Positions 36,327 to 44,732 of a DNA stretch of 58,392 bases are shown here, one piece after another. The notes below the pieces were generated by a model. That model was given only the letters and a program-made list of their open reading frames with translations, made no database searches and was not told the DNA's origin. The stretch covers positions 1 to 58,392 of the forward strand of contig CAUHHV010000013.1 of assembly GCA_959606065.1 (NCBI GenBank), read 5' to 3'. Position 1 is the stretch's first letter, and every line of letters starts with the position of its first letter. The position numbers and the translations under genes were made by a program. The stretch comes from an uncultured Collinsella sp. GTDB lineage: Bacteria; Actinomycetota; Coriobacteriia; Coriobacteriales; Coriobacteriaceae.

Positions 36327-37946
36327 CTAGTCCTGGGCCTTGATGCTCGGCAGCAGAATCTGGGCGATGTAGTCGCATTCGAGCTTGGTGGCAGCGTCGG
36401 CCTTGCCGTCTTTGCCGACCAGCACGCTCTTGATCTGGCTGTAGGTGTAGCGGTTGCCGGTCGTAAGCTCGACAAGCTCAATGGCTGTGTCCATGGGATA
36501 GGTCGACACGGGGTTCTGCGTGCGCCCGTTGATGGTCTGGGGCACCACGTACGGATAGACGGGGCCGCTGGCGTAGACGGTATAACCGTTGCCTAGATTG
36601 GCCGCACCCAAAACCGTATCGCCCTCATCGGGCGTAAAGCTCTCGCCCTCGCGCACCGCGACGAGCGTCACAATCGGCGTATCGCTGTCGCCGGCAAGAT
36701 AGATGCATAGCGTGCTGCCATTTTGCCAAGTCTCGACCTTGCCGTACCATTCGACGGGGATATCGAGCTGGTAGAGGTCGGTTGCCTTGTGACGGGCGTC
36801 GGCATCACGGGCTGCCTGTGCCTTTTGCGCGCTCACGGCATTGACGGCGGCGTCGCGCCGCGCGGTTGCCGCCTGCTGGAGCACCTTGGCGGTGGCGGCG
36901 GAGCTCGCGCCGCCTTCCTCGGCATACTTGGCGGCGGCGTCGATCTGGTCGTTGGTTACCGTGTCGGCCGAAGGCACCTTGAGTTTAAAGGCGGCCTGGC
37001 TGCTTAGGTCCTGTCCGTCGCTCTTGATCGTGACCTGTGCCTTGGTGGTCGGCACGGTATAGACGGTGCCGTCGGACGCGATGGGGGAGGCGGCAATGGA
37101 GAGCGTATAGTCACCGGGCAGCAGCTTGATGCCGTGACCGCGCTCGTCAACGTAGAGTGTTTCGCTCACGGAGGTTCCGTCAGAATCCTGGCCACTCACC
37201 TGCACGGGGATCTTTGAGCCGGTGGAGCAGTCGAGCCCCGCGGCATGTACACCAATTTGCACCGACATCATGGTATGGGCGTTTGCGGCAACCACGGCGG
37301 CCTGCTCTTGCTGGTATCCGTTCCAAGCCGCATAGCCCGCGCCGCCGGCGATGAGCGCGACGGCAACAACGCCTGCCACCATCAGGTTGCGGCGCTTGGG
37401 CGACATCTTGCGATGGCGGACCTTGGCTTCGTGTGCCGAGGGAACGGAGGGCAGGGGAATACCGCCCATAGCGATGGTCTCGTCCACGACCGGCGCGGAA
37501 CCCAGGCCGGGAAGCTCACGGGTGAGCGATTCGTCGCCGGGCACGTTGCCGAACAACATGGTTTCTTCGGTGGAATCCGTACTCGGCTGGTCGTTGGCCT
37601 TGGATTCGGAATGGGACGTCGCATCCTCAGCGTTGACGCTCCCCTCATCTTCGGTCGCGGCATCATCGGGGATGGTGCCATCCGAGTCGGCGCTATCGCT
37701 GCGGGCGTTACCGGCGGCTTCGGCGTCGACATCACTTGCCTCGCCACTTGCTTCGGTATCGGCATCGCAGTTTGCATCTTGTTCACCGTCGCCCGAATCG
37801 TCTTCGCGCGCTTCGTCCTGCGCGTCGATAAACGTTTCGTCAAACGCAACTTCGTCCAGCGAAAACCGGTCTAGGCTCTCCAAGGCCTCGGCGCACGCCG
37901 CTGCATCTTGGGCCGCGTCCTCTTGGCCCCTCGTCTCATTTTCCAT
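36327..37946 (-). CDS. Single-pass membrane protein with acidic cytoplasmic region
   Basis: A 539-residue protein. Residues 1-180 are strongly acidic and low in complexity (Asp/Glu/Ser/Ala). A basic stretch (KVRHRKMSPKRRNL, near 178) and one transmembrane helix (about 190-212) follow, then an extracytoplasmic region with beta-type segments, an Ala/Lys/Arg helical stretch near 350-395 and a C-terminal domain with TYSQIKSVLVGKDGKAD. I do not recognise the family. A sensor or cell-envelope scaffold is possible. GGGGGAT precedes the ATG. Confidence 0.8.
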   Translation of the reverse strand: MENETRGQEDAAQDAAACAEALESLDRFSLDEVAFDETFIDAQDEAREDDSGDGEQDANCDADTEASGEASDVDAEAAGNARSDSADSDGTIPDDAATEDEGSVNAEDATSHSESKANDQPSTDSTEETMLFGNVPGDESLTRELPGLGSAPVVDETIAMGGIPLPSVPSAHEAKVRHRKMSPKRRNLMVAGVVAVALIAGGAGYAAWNGYQQEQAAVVAANAHTMMSVQIGVHAAGLDCSTGSKIPVQVSGQDSDGTSVSETLYVDERGHGIKLLPGDYTLSIAASPIASDGTVYTVPTTKAQVTIKSDGQDLSSQAAFKLKVPSADTVTNDQIDAAAKYAEEGGASSAATAKVLQQAATARRDAAVNAVSAQKAQAARDADARHKATDLYQLDIPVEWYGKVETWQNGSTLCIYLAGDSDTPIVTLVAVREGESFTPDEGDTVLGAANLGNGYTVYASGPVYPYVVPQTINGRTQNPVSTYPMDTAIELVELTTGNRYTYSQIKSVLVGKDGKADAATKLECDYIAQILLPSIKAQD

Positions 37947-38083
37947 ATATCCCCCAAGCTCAATATCGGGACAACAATGTACCCAAAATTAAGGTCACAT
38001 AGAGCTGGCGTGCAGTCGGAAATTCGATTTTATCTGCGCGATACATTGTGAATATGTGCATGAATGCACGCGCGACAGCAAAA

Positions 38084-38120
38084 AGCCCCCGGAAAGCAAA
38101 CGAATTGCTTTCCGGGGGCT
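38084..38120. terminator. Terminator after the DUF5692-like gene
   Basis: AGCCCCCGGAAAGCAA (38084-38099) pairs perfectly with TTGCTTTCCGGGGGCT (38105-38120); on the minus strand it is followed by TTTTGCTG. It ends the TetR-DUF5692 transcript. Confidence 0.8.
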
Positions 38121-38188
38121 GCGCATAACGCGAGATTACGGAGCCAAAGAGACGCGCCTACATCCAAATGCGGACGGCAGCGAGCGCG

Positions 38189-39142
38189 TTACTCGGCGTG
38201 CGCGTAATCAACCTTGGCGCGGCGAGCGGTAGCCTTCTCCCAATCGCTGGTGCCCTCAAAGACGTCCTGCTTGTAGGGATTGCGGCCGAGCTTCTTGGCA
38301 CGGTAGACGATGTAGATGATCGCGGCGACGTTGGCGACCAGCGCGGCGATCGAGACCGCGGTAGCGGCGCCGGGGTCGAGCGTGGAGTGGGTCACAAAGA
38401 TGGACTCCTCCTGGAAGTACGGGAATACCTGGGCAAACATGCACCAAATAGCCAGCGTAAAGGCACGGTTCTGGATCCAGCCGCCCTTGTTCCAGATAAA
38501 GGCGGCGACGGTGGGCGCCAGCAGCAGTGCAAAGCCGCAGAACCAGGAGTGGGTGGGCAAGCAGTTGTAGGTGTAGCAGAAGTTCCAGATATCGTAGGCG
38601 ATGATGTAGACCCAGGTCATGTCGGGCCACAGCATGTCGGTCTTGTCCTCAGAGGCGTAGACACTCCACCAACCGGTCATGCAGAAGATGTTGATGATAC
38701 CGGCGATGCCGTTGAACACGTTGTTCCAGCCGGCGAGCTGCGTGGCGCCCTCGGAGGTGACCCAGGTGGACTCGCCCAGGACAAAGAAGTGATAGGCGCT
38801 CTCAAAGTCGGACACGACGGCGATCATGATGTTGATGGCGACGATCACAAACGGCCACGCGCGGAACCAATGCGCCTTGCCGATCTTGCCCCACTGGTAC
38901 TTAATGGCAATGAAGCCCCAGCAACCGGCCAGCGCCGCGTATACCTTGGCGTAGTGGAACCAGCTGTTCTGGTACACATGGGTGGGGTTGGTGAGCGCCC
39001 ACTCGGCACCCTGTGAGACGCCGATGGCGATAGCGACGCAGTAGATGGTCATGGCCAGCGGAGCCACGCCAAAGATGATGGCCGCGCCCAGCTTGGTGCG
39101 GCGGCCGACCTCGTTGAGCACGATCAGGCCAATAAAGACCAT
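38189..39142 (-). CDS. DUF5692-like multi-pass membrane protein (5' end interrupted)
   Basis: A 317-residue membrane protein with about nine hydrophobic segments, many Trp/Tyr residues (WFCGFALLLAP, WVYIIAYDIWNFCYTY) and a basic C-terminal tail. The similarity to DUF5692 proteins is from memory. The ATG at 39142 has no ribosome site. A good one (AAGGAG) stands before an ATG at 39196 in the same frame, which reads MLFDV, TAG, GSNTLIHWAGWAM into this gene. The gene therefore looks longer, with an amber codon at its sixth position. It follows a TetR gene on the same strand. Confidence 0.75.
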   Translation of the reverse strand: MVFIGLIVLNEVGRRTKLGAAIIFGVAPLAMTIYCVAIAIGVSQGAEWALTNPTHVYQNSWFHYAKVYAALAGCWGFIAIKYQWGKIGKAHWFRAWPFVIVAINIMIAVVSDFESAYHFFVLGESTWVTSEGATQLAGWNNVFNGIAGIINIFCMTGWWSVYASEDKTDMLWPDMTWVYIIAYDIWNFCYTYNCLPTHSWFCGFALLLAPTVAAFIWNKGGWIQNRAFTLAIWCMFAQVFPYFQEESIFVTHSTLDPGAATAVSIAALVANVAAIIYIVYRAKKLGRNPYKQDVFEGTSDWEKATARRAKVDYAHAE

Positions 39143-39196
39143 GGCCCAGCCGGCCCAGTGGATAAGGGTATTGCTACCCTAAACATCGAACAGCAT
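39143..39196 (-). other. Likely true 5' coding segment with in-frame UAG
   Basis: ATG at 39194-39196 with AAGGAG 7 nt upstream, five codons, then TAG (plus-strand CTA at 39179-39181), then 12 sense codons continuous with the membrane protein. Either the gene is decayed, the stop is read through, or a base is wrong. Confidence 0.7.
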
Positions 39197-39259
39197 GCTG
39201 CTCTCCTTTCACAAGCCCGCGGCCCCTCTTCTGATCGCGGGCAGTTTGGCCAAATGTCG

Positions 39260-39922
39260 TCAGTTCTGGGGCTTGCGCTCCTGATACTTGGCGGTATAGC
39301 CCTCGATATGGAGCGTCGAGGCGATGATTTCCTTGACTGTCTCGTCGGGCACATCGGGGTGCGTGCGGATATACATCAGCAGCCCCATGATGAGGGTGTA
39401 GAACGTCTCGTAGACATGGTCGATGCGTAGCTCGTGATGGGCGACAAAATCCACCACGGTGGTATCGCAGATATACTGCGCCACGCGCTGGACCACGTTG
39501 TGCAAAAAGCCGCCGTAGAGCGCGCCGCTGCTCGAGGTGAGCGTGCTCGGCAACTCGTGGCCGCTCACGACCAGGCGCTTAAAGAGCGGAGCAACGGTGT
39601 CGAGTGCGCCTTCGATGTCGCCAACCGTGCGGCTGGCGTTCCACTGCTCGAGCTCGGCGATAAAGCCGTCGATTGCCTCGTCCATAACGGCGGTGACGGC
39701 GGCATCCATATCGGCAAAGTAGTGGTAGAACAGCGAACGCGCGCAGCCAGCCCGCTTGGTCACGGCCGATACCGAAAGATGGGACACACCAAGCTCGGCG
39801 CTCACGGCGCGCACAGCGGCGAGGATCTCGCGACGGCGCTCGTCGCCCGTCAGGCGTTTTGCCGCGCTATCGGATGCGGGGACGGCATCGACCACAGAGA
39901 TATCTGCTGCGTTGTTGCCCAT
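39260..39922 (-). CDS. TetR/AcrR-family regulator
   Basis: A 220-residue regulator with a TetR HTH at about 28-75 (REILAAVRAVSAELGVSHLSVSAVTKRAGCARSLFYHYF, given in part by LSVSAVTKRAGCARSLFYHY). The C-terminal ligand domain is helical. It is divergent from the large oxidoreductase gene, with paired dyads in between, and upstream of the DUF5692-like gene on its own strand. It is likely to regulate one or both. The first 25 residues are poorly conserved and a later start is possible. Confidence 0.88.
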   Translation of the reverse strand: MGNNAADISVVDAVPASDSAAKRLTGDERRREILAAVRAVSAELGVSHLSVSAVTKRAGCARSLFYHYFADMDAAVTAVMDEAIDGFIAELEQWNASRTVGDIEGALDTVAPLFKRLVVSGHELPSTLTSSSGALYGGFLHNVVQRVAQYICDTTVVDFVAHHELRIDHVYETFYTLIMGLLMYIRTHPDVPDETVKEIIASTLHIEGYTAKYQERKPQN

Positions 39923-39977
39923 GTTTTGCCGCCTTTCATCCTCTTTTGCCTGACCGTTCGCCTAACAGTCTTGAATA

Positions 39978-40022
39978 TTGTTGACGGTTCGTCAATACTG
40001 TTTTTGACACAATGTCAACAAT
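39978..40022. promoter_or_regulatory. Paired dyad operators between TetR and oxidoreductase genes
   Basis: TTGACGGTTCGTCAA (39981-39995) and TTGACACAATGTCAA (40004-40018), 23 bp centre to centre, enclosed by ATTGTTGAC and GTCAACAAT. Both dyads share TTGAC/GTCAA. This is a typical double site for a TetR dimer; it overlaps -35-like TTGACA/TTGACG. Confidence 0.65.
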
Positions 40023-40109
40023 AGCGGGTGAACGGCATGGGGGCATGTCGAACCCGTACAAAGAGGGGCGCCGCGGTCTCGCCGGGCTGTGGCAAGAGAA
40101 GGGACGACT

Positions 40110-42887
40110 ATGATTCTCAGCGGACCGGGGATTAGCTATACCGAGCCCGATATCGGCGCGGAGTTCGTGCCGCCGATACCGGAGCATCCGCGCGAGGCCA
40201 TCGTCAAACTGTGTGAGCACTGCACCAACCGCCTGCTGCACCGCGACGAGCTGCTGGGCTACGAGTACTGGTCGTTTGCCGAGGCCGCAACCGACGAGCA
40301 GGCCGAAGTGCTCTGCAAGATGAAGATGCGCCGTCCCTATACGCTGCCCGAGATGGTCAAGCTCACCGGCATGCCCGAGGCCGATATCGAAAAAATGCTC
40401 GACGACATGAGCTACACGGGTCTGCTCGAGTACAACTGGGAAAACCCCGAGCGCGCCAAGCAGTGGGTGCTGCCCATGCTGGTGCCGGGTTCCGCCGAGT
40501 TCCTCAACATGCGCGTGAGCCAGCTCGAGGAGCATCCGGTCTATGCCAAGTTCTTTGAGCAGGCGTCCAAGGGACCGCTGTCCAAGGCCACGCCGATGGT
40601 GCCGCCCGGCGGTGCCGGCATCGGCATGCATGTCATTCCGGTCGAGAAGGCCATCGATGCTGCGAGCACCTCGGTGCCGATCGAGCATATCGAGCATTGG
40701 CTCGACAAATACGAAGGTAAGTATGCCGCTAGCACCTGCAGCTGCCGCGCGAGCCGTCGCGTGATGGGAGAGGGCTGCGCCGACGACCCGGCCGATTGGT
40801 GCATCGCCGTGGGCGATATGGCCGACTACGTGGTCGAGACCGACCGCGGCCATTATGTGACGCGCGAGGAGGTCTACGACATCCTGCGCCAGGCCGAGGA
40901 CAACGGCTTTGTGCACCAGATCACCAACATCGACGGTGAGAACAAAATCTTCGCCATCTGCAACTGCAACGTCAACGTGTGCTACGCCCTGCGCACTTCG
41001 CAGCTGTTCAACACGCCCAACCTGTCGCGCTCGGCCTACGTCGCCAAGGTCGAGAAGGACAAGTGCGTGGCCTGCGGTCGCTGCGTTGAGGTGTGTCCGG
41101 CCGGCGCCGCCAAACTGGGCCAGAAGCTCTGTAGCAAAAAGGCTGGCGGACAGGTGCCCGAGTATCCGCGCCAGGAGCTGCCCGATGCCACCAAGTGGGA
41201 CCACACCAAGTGGTCGCCCAACTACCGCAACGACAACCGTATCGAGACGCATGAGTCCGGCACCGCTCCCTGCAAGACGGCCTGCCCCGCGCACGTTGCC
41301 GTTCAGGGCTATTTGAAGCTCGCGGCGCAGGGCCGCTATGACGAGGCGTTGGCGCTCATCAAGCGCGAGAACCCGTTGCCCGCTATCTGCGGCCGTGTGT
41401 GCAACCGCCGCTGTGAGGATGCCTGCACCCGCGGTCGCGTGGACGAGGCCGTGGCTATCGACGAGGTCAAGAAGTTTATCGCCCAGCGCGATCTGGATGC
41501 CGCGACTCGCTATGTCCCGCCTGTGGTGACCCCGACGCGTGCCGGCGGCTTCGACCAGAAGATCGCCATCATCGGCGCCGGTCCGGCCGGCCTGTCCTGC
41601 GCTTTCTACCTGGCCGAGAAGGGCTACAAGCCCGTCGTGTTCGAGAAGAACGAGCGCCCGGGCGGCATGCTCACCTATGGCATTCCGAGCTTTAAGCTGC
41701 AGAAGGACGTTATCGAGGCCGAGGTCGAGGTCATTCGCCTGATGGGCGCCGAGTTCCGCTATGGCGTGGAGGTCGGTCGCGATGTGACGCTCGACGAGCT
41801 TCGCGCGCAGGGCTTTAAGGCCTTTTACGTGGCCATTGGCTGCCAGGGTGGCCGCCTTGCCGGTATTCCGGGCGAGGATGCCGAGGACGTGACCGTGGCC
41901 GTCGACTTTTTGCGCGAGGTCAACAGCGGCAAGATCGACGCGCTGCCCGGGCGCACCATCGTGGTGGGCGGCGGCAACGTGGCCATCGACGTCGCGCGCA
42001 ACGCCTGCCGTCTGGGTTCCGAGCACGTTGAGATGTTCTGCCTGGAGAGCGAGGCCCAGATGCCTGCCAGCGAGGAGGAGCGTCGCGAGGCCATCGAGGA
42101 TGGCGCTCACATCAGCTGCGGCTGGGGCCCCAAGGAGATTCACCTGGACGAGGCCGGTCGTGTGTGCGGTATCACCTTCAAGCGCTGCACGCGTGTCTTT
42201 GACGACGAGGGCCGTTTTGCGCCCGAGTATGACGAGAACGACTTGCGCCGTGTCGATGCCGACCGTGTCGTCATGTCGATTGGCCAGTCCATTGTGTGGG
42301 GCGACCTGCTGGCTGGCTCCAAGGTGGAGCTCGGCCGCGGCCAGGGTGCCCTTGCCGATCCGCAGACGTACCAGACCGCCGAGCCCGACATCTTTGTGGG
42401 AGGCGATGTCTACACCGGTCCCAGCTTTGCCATCGACGCCATCGCCGCCGGTCACGAGGCTGCTGTGTCCATCCACCGCTTTGTGCAGCCGGGCTCCACG
42501 CTCACCATCGGCCGCAACCAGCGCCGCTACACCGCGCTTGACCGTGACGACGTCGTGATCGAGAGCTACGACAACGCGAGCCGCGAGGTTGCGCATGTGG
42601 ACCGCGAACGCGAGAAGGCCGCGCCGTTTAGCGAGTACGTCGAGACCTTTACCGAGGAACAGGTGCGCGCCGAGACCGCTCGCTGCCTGGGCTGCGGCGC
42701 CTCGATCGTCGACCCCAACAAGTGCATCGGCTGCGGTCTGTGCACCACCAAGTGCGCGTTTGACGCCATCCATCTGGATCGCGACCGCCCCGAGTGCTCA
42801 ACGATGGTCAAATACGAGCAAAAGCTTCCCAGCCTGGGCAAGTACGCACTCAAGCGCGCCATCAAGATCAAATTCGGTCGCAAGTAA
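40110..42887 (+). CDS. Large Fe-S/FAD oxidoreductase, glutamate synthase beta-like
   Basis: A 925-residue multi-domain protein. The N-terminal 1-310 region is mixed, with a winged-helix-like start and cysteine clusters (CSCRASRRVMGEGC, CNCNVNVCYAL). A ferredoxin motif CVACGRCVEVCP follows near 320. A GltD-type segment (CPAHVAVQGYLKLA, CGRVCNRRCEDAC) spans about 395-450. The FAD site is IIGAGPAGLSCAFYLAEKG and the second dinucleotide site IVVGGGNVAIDVA. A C-terminal cluster motif is CIGCGLCTTKC. It probably moves electrons between NAD(P)H and a ferredoxin or quinone-type partner; substrate unknown. hypA follows after 34 bp. Confidence 0.88.
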   Translation: MILSGPGISYTEPDIGAEFVPPIPEHPREAIVKLCEHCTNRLLHRDELLGYEYWSFAEAATDEQAEVLCKMKMRRPYTLPEMVKLTGMPEADIEKMLDDMSYTGLLEYNWENPERAKQWVLPMLVPGSAEFLNMRVSQLEEHPVYAKFFEQASKGPLSKATPMVPPGGAGIGMHVIPVEKAIDAASTSVPIEHIEHWLDKYEGKYAASTCSCRASRRVMGEGCADDPADWCIAVGDMADYVVETDRGHYVTREEVYDILRQAEDNGFVHQITNIDGENKIFAICNCNVNVCYALRTSQLFNTPNLSRSAYVAKVEKDKCVACGRCVEVCPAGAAKLGQKLCSKKAGGQVPEYPRQELPDATKWDHTKWSPNYRNDNRIETHESGTAPCKTACPAHVAVQGYLKLAAQGRYDEALALIKRENPLPAICGRVCNRRCEDACTRGRVDEAVAIDEVKKFIAQRDLDAATRYVPPVVTPTRAGGFDQKIAIIGAGPAGLSCAFYLAEKGYKPVVFEKNERPGGMLTYGIPSFKLQKDVIEAEVEVIRLMGAEFRYGVEVGRDVTLDELRAQGFKAFYVAIGCQGGRLAGIPGEDAEDVTVAVDFLREVNSGKIDALPGRTIVVGGGNVAIDVARNACRLGSEHVEMFCLESEAQMPASEEERREAIEDGAHISCGWGPKEIHLDEAGRVCGITFKRCTRVFDDEGRFAPEYDENDLRRVDADRVVMSIGQSIVWGDLLAGSKVELGRGQGALADPQTYQTAEPDIFVGGDVYTGPSFAIDAIAAGHEAAVSIHRFVQPGSTLTIGRNQRRYTALDRDDVVIESYDNASREVAHVDREREKAAPFSEYVETFTEEQVRAETARCLGCGASIVDPNKCIGCGLCTTKCAFDAIHLDRDRPECSTMVKYEQKLPSLGKYALKRAIKIKFGRK

Positions 42888-42921
42888 GTAGTCATAACGG
42901 GAACGGCGGAAGGAATTAAAA

Positions 42922-43350
42922 GTGCACGAGCTCGGGATTGTTTACCACATCATTCGTGATGTCGAGAATGTGGCGCGCGCCAATGGCGTGAGTCGCGTTT
43001 CGAGCGTGACGCTGCTCCTGGGCGAGGTCTCGGGCGTCGTTCCCGATCTGCTGCTTGATGCTTGGCGCTGGGCGGCAGATAAAAAGCCTATCACGCAGGG
43101 CGCGGAGCTTATCATGGAGCCTGTCGAGGCCGTGACGCATTGCGAGGCGTGCGGCTGCGACTACGCGACGGTCGAGCACGGCAAGACCTGCCCCCATTGC
43201 GGTAGCGGCGAGACCTATCTGCTGCAGGGCCAGGAGGTCATGATCAAGCAGATCGAGACCCCCGACGAGGACCCGACAGACGCTGTCCCCGACGGCCTAT
43301 CCGATGCCCCCGACGCCGTCGACGCCGCCAACCCCCTCCACATCGCCTAA
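42922..43350 (+). CDS. hypA: Hydrogenase/urease nickel metallochaperone HypA
   Basis: A 142-residue HypA/HybF. The N-terminal MHELG contains the nickel ligand His2, and the zinc site is CEACGCDYA with CPHCGSGE. The last 30 residues are an extra acidic, Asp/Pro-rich tail. GTG start with AAGGA upstream. It is separated from the other hyp genes by about 30 kb and coupled to the oxidoreductase gene, so the latter may relate to hydrogenase function. Confidence 0.92.
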   Translation: MHELGIVYHIIRDVENVARANGVSRVSSVTLLLGEVSGVVPDLLLDAWRWAADKKPITQGAELIMEPVEAVTHCEACGCDYATVEHGKTCPHCGSGETYLLQGQEVMIKQIETPDEDPTDAVPDGLSDAPDAVDAANPLHIA

Positions 43351-43353
43351 CTA

Positions 43354-43407
43354 AGTCGTTGGGGACGTTCTTAAACGACTAGTCATTAAAGAACGTCCCT
43401 AACGACT
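43354..43407. repeat. Palindromic repeat family D, full copy
   Basis: AGTCGTTGGGGACGTTCTT (43354-43372) and AAGAACGTCCCTAACGACT (43389-43407), one mismatch, just after the hypA stop. A related left arm is at 27101-27119, and a short related piece CTAGTCATTAAAGAGCG lies near 47004. It may end the hypA transcript. Confidence 0.75.
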
Positions 43408-43450
43408 ACTTTGCTAGAGCATATTTCTTACCATTAGTCAAGCACCATCT

Positions 43451-43620
43451 GTTTAAACGAAATAGCCTCAACCCGAGCACATTTGTGTCTGTTTAAAACC
43501 GGCAATAATGAACAGCGTGCTCAATTCGGTCATGTAAATAGATCAGCTATCAATCCTCAGCAGCAAATCAGCCAAAATACTGGAATGTAATCAGCTTGTA
43601 ACAAAACTAGACGTTTAAAC
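43451..43620 (+). promoter_or_regulatory. Leader of the mannose-family PTS operon with three GTTTAAA(C/A) motifs
   Basis: The gap 43408-43724 is AT-rich. GTTTAAAC at 43451-43458, GTTTAAAA at 43491-43498 and GTTTAAAC at 43613-43620 are candidate regulator sites. A TATACT box is present near 43673. I cannot name the regulator, and no other gene is seen here. Confidence 0.4.
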
Positions 43621-43724
43621 AAATAATGCTACCTTTTGCAGTTTTTCAAACAATTCTGCTGTATTTGCAGCTATACTCCATAACTGTCGTGTAGGAATTA
43701 CGTAGACAAAAAGGAGGTTATGTG

Positions 43725-44714
43725 ATGGTAAGTATTGTTCTTGCTAGCCATGGTGACTTGGCGGCTGGAATCAAGCAGACGGGCTCGATGGTCTTTGGCG
43801 ATCAGCCGTCTGTAGCCGTGGTCTCGCTCGAGCCGAGCATGGGCCCCGACGACTTCCGAGCCAAGGTCGAGGAGGCAATCGCTTCCTTCGAGGACCAGGA
43901 GCAGGTGCTCTTCCTCGTTGATCTGTGGGGCGGCACGCCCTTCAACCAGATCAGCGGTCTCATCGAGGGCCATGATTCCTGGGCTATCGTCACCGGTGTC
44001 AACCTGCCTATGCTCATCGAGGCATATTCGCAGCGCTTTGACGCAAAGAACACTGCACATGCGATCGCAAAACATCTCGTGACTGAGGCTAAGGCTGGCG
44101 TGCGCGTCAAGCCCGAGTCTCTGGAGCCCGAGGAGAAGAAGCCGGCTACGGCCGCCGCTGCTCCTGCAGGCGCCATCCCTCCGGGAACGGTCATCGGCGA
44201 CGGGCACATCAAGATTGCCCACGTCCGTATCGACACCCGTCTGCTGCATGGTCAGGTGGCCACCACGTGGACCAAGCAGATCAACCCCAACCGCATCATC
44301 GTGGTTTCCGACGGCGTTGCTCACGACGAGCTCCGCAAGACCATGATCGAGCAGGCTGCCCCTCCGGGAGTCCATGCCAACGTCGTGCCTATCAAGAAGA
44401 TGGCCGAGGTCGTCAAGGACACGCGTTTTGGTGACACCAAGGCCATGCTGCTCTTCGAGAACCCGCAGGATCTGCTCAAGGCCATCGAGGCCGGCGTCGA
44501 CATCAAGGAAGTCAACATCGGTTCCATGGCTCACTCCAAGGGCAAGGTCGTCGTCACCAACGCCGTCGCTATGGGCGATGACGACGTTAAGACCCTCGAG
44601 GCCCTCAAGGCCAAGGGCGTCAAGTTCGAGGTCCGCAAGGTTCCTTCGGATGCCTCCGAGGATCTCGACGCCATGTTGAAGAAAGCTAAGGCCGAACTGG
44701 CCGCTCAAGCATAG
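43725..44714 (+). CDS. PTS mannose-family EIIAB component
   Basis: A 329-residue fusion. The IIA domain (1-125) has the phospho-histidine H9 in LASHGDLAAG. An Ala/Pro linker (about 135-160) follows, then the IIB domain with H175 in RIDTRLLHGQVAT. AAGGAGG lies 7 nt before ATG 43725. It is the first gene of IIAB-IIC-IID-DUF956, a hexose uptake system of the mannose/glucose type. Confidence 0.93.
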   Translation: MVSIVLASHGDLAAGIKQTGSMVFGDQPSVAVVSLEPSMGPDDFRAKVEEAIASFEDQEQVLFLVDLWGGTPFNQISGLIEGHDSWAIVTGVNLPMLIEAYSQRFDAKNTAHAIAKHLVTEAKAGVRVKPESLEPEEKKPATAAAAPAGAIPPGTVIGDGHIKIAHVRIDTRLLHGQVATTWTKQINPNRIIVVSDGVAHDELRKTMIEQAAPPGVHANVVPIKKMAEVVKDTRFGDTKAMLLFENPQDLLKAIEAGVDIKEVNIGSMAHSKGKVVVTNAVAMGDDDVKTLEALKAKGVKFEVRKVPSDASEDLDAMLKKAKAELAAQA

Positions 44715-44732
44715 TAAAGGAGGGTCCGATAC

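Noticed and set aside
39179..39181. Pyrrolysine or selenocysteine recoding at the in-frame stops
   Set aside because: Selenocysteine uses UGA, not UAG. No pyrrolysine genes are in view, and most TAG stops here end genes normally. Mutation, suppression or error are simpler.
39936..42773. A 945-codon open frame on the minus strand opposite the oxidoreductase
   Set aside because: It mirrors the codon structure of the real gene, has repetitive His/Gly/Ala/Leu composition and no domain motifs; long antisense frames are common in G+C-rich coding DNA. The same applies to 27236-29317, 22606-24156, 18875-21109, 32777-34036, 43698-45581 and 49702-51636 on the minus strand.
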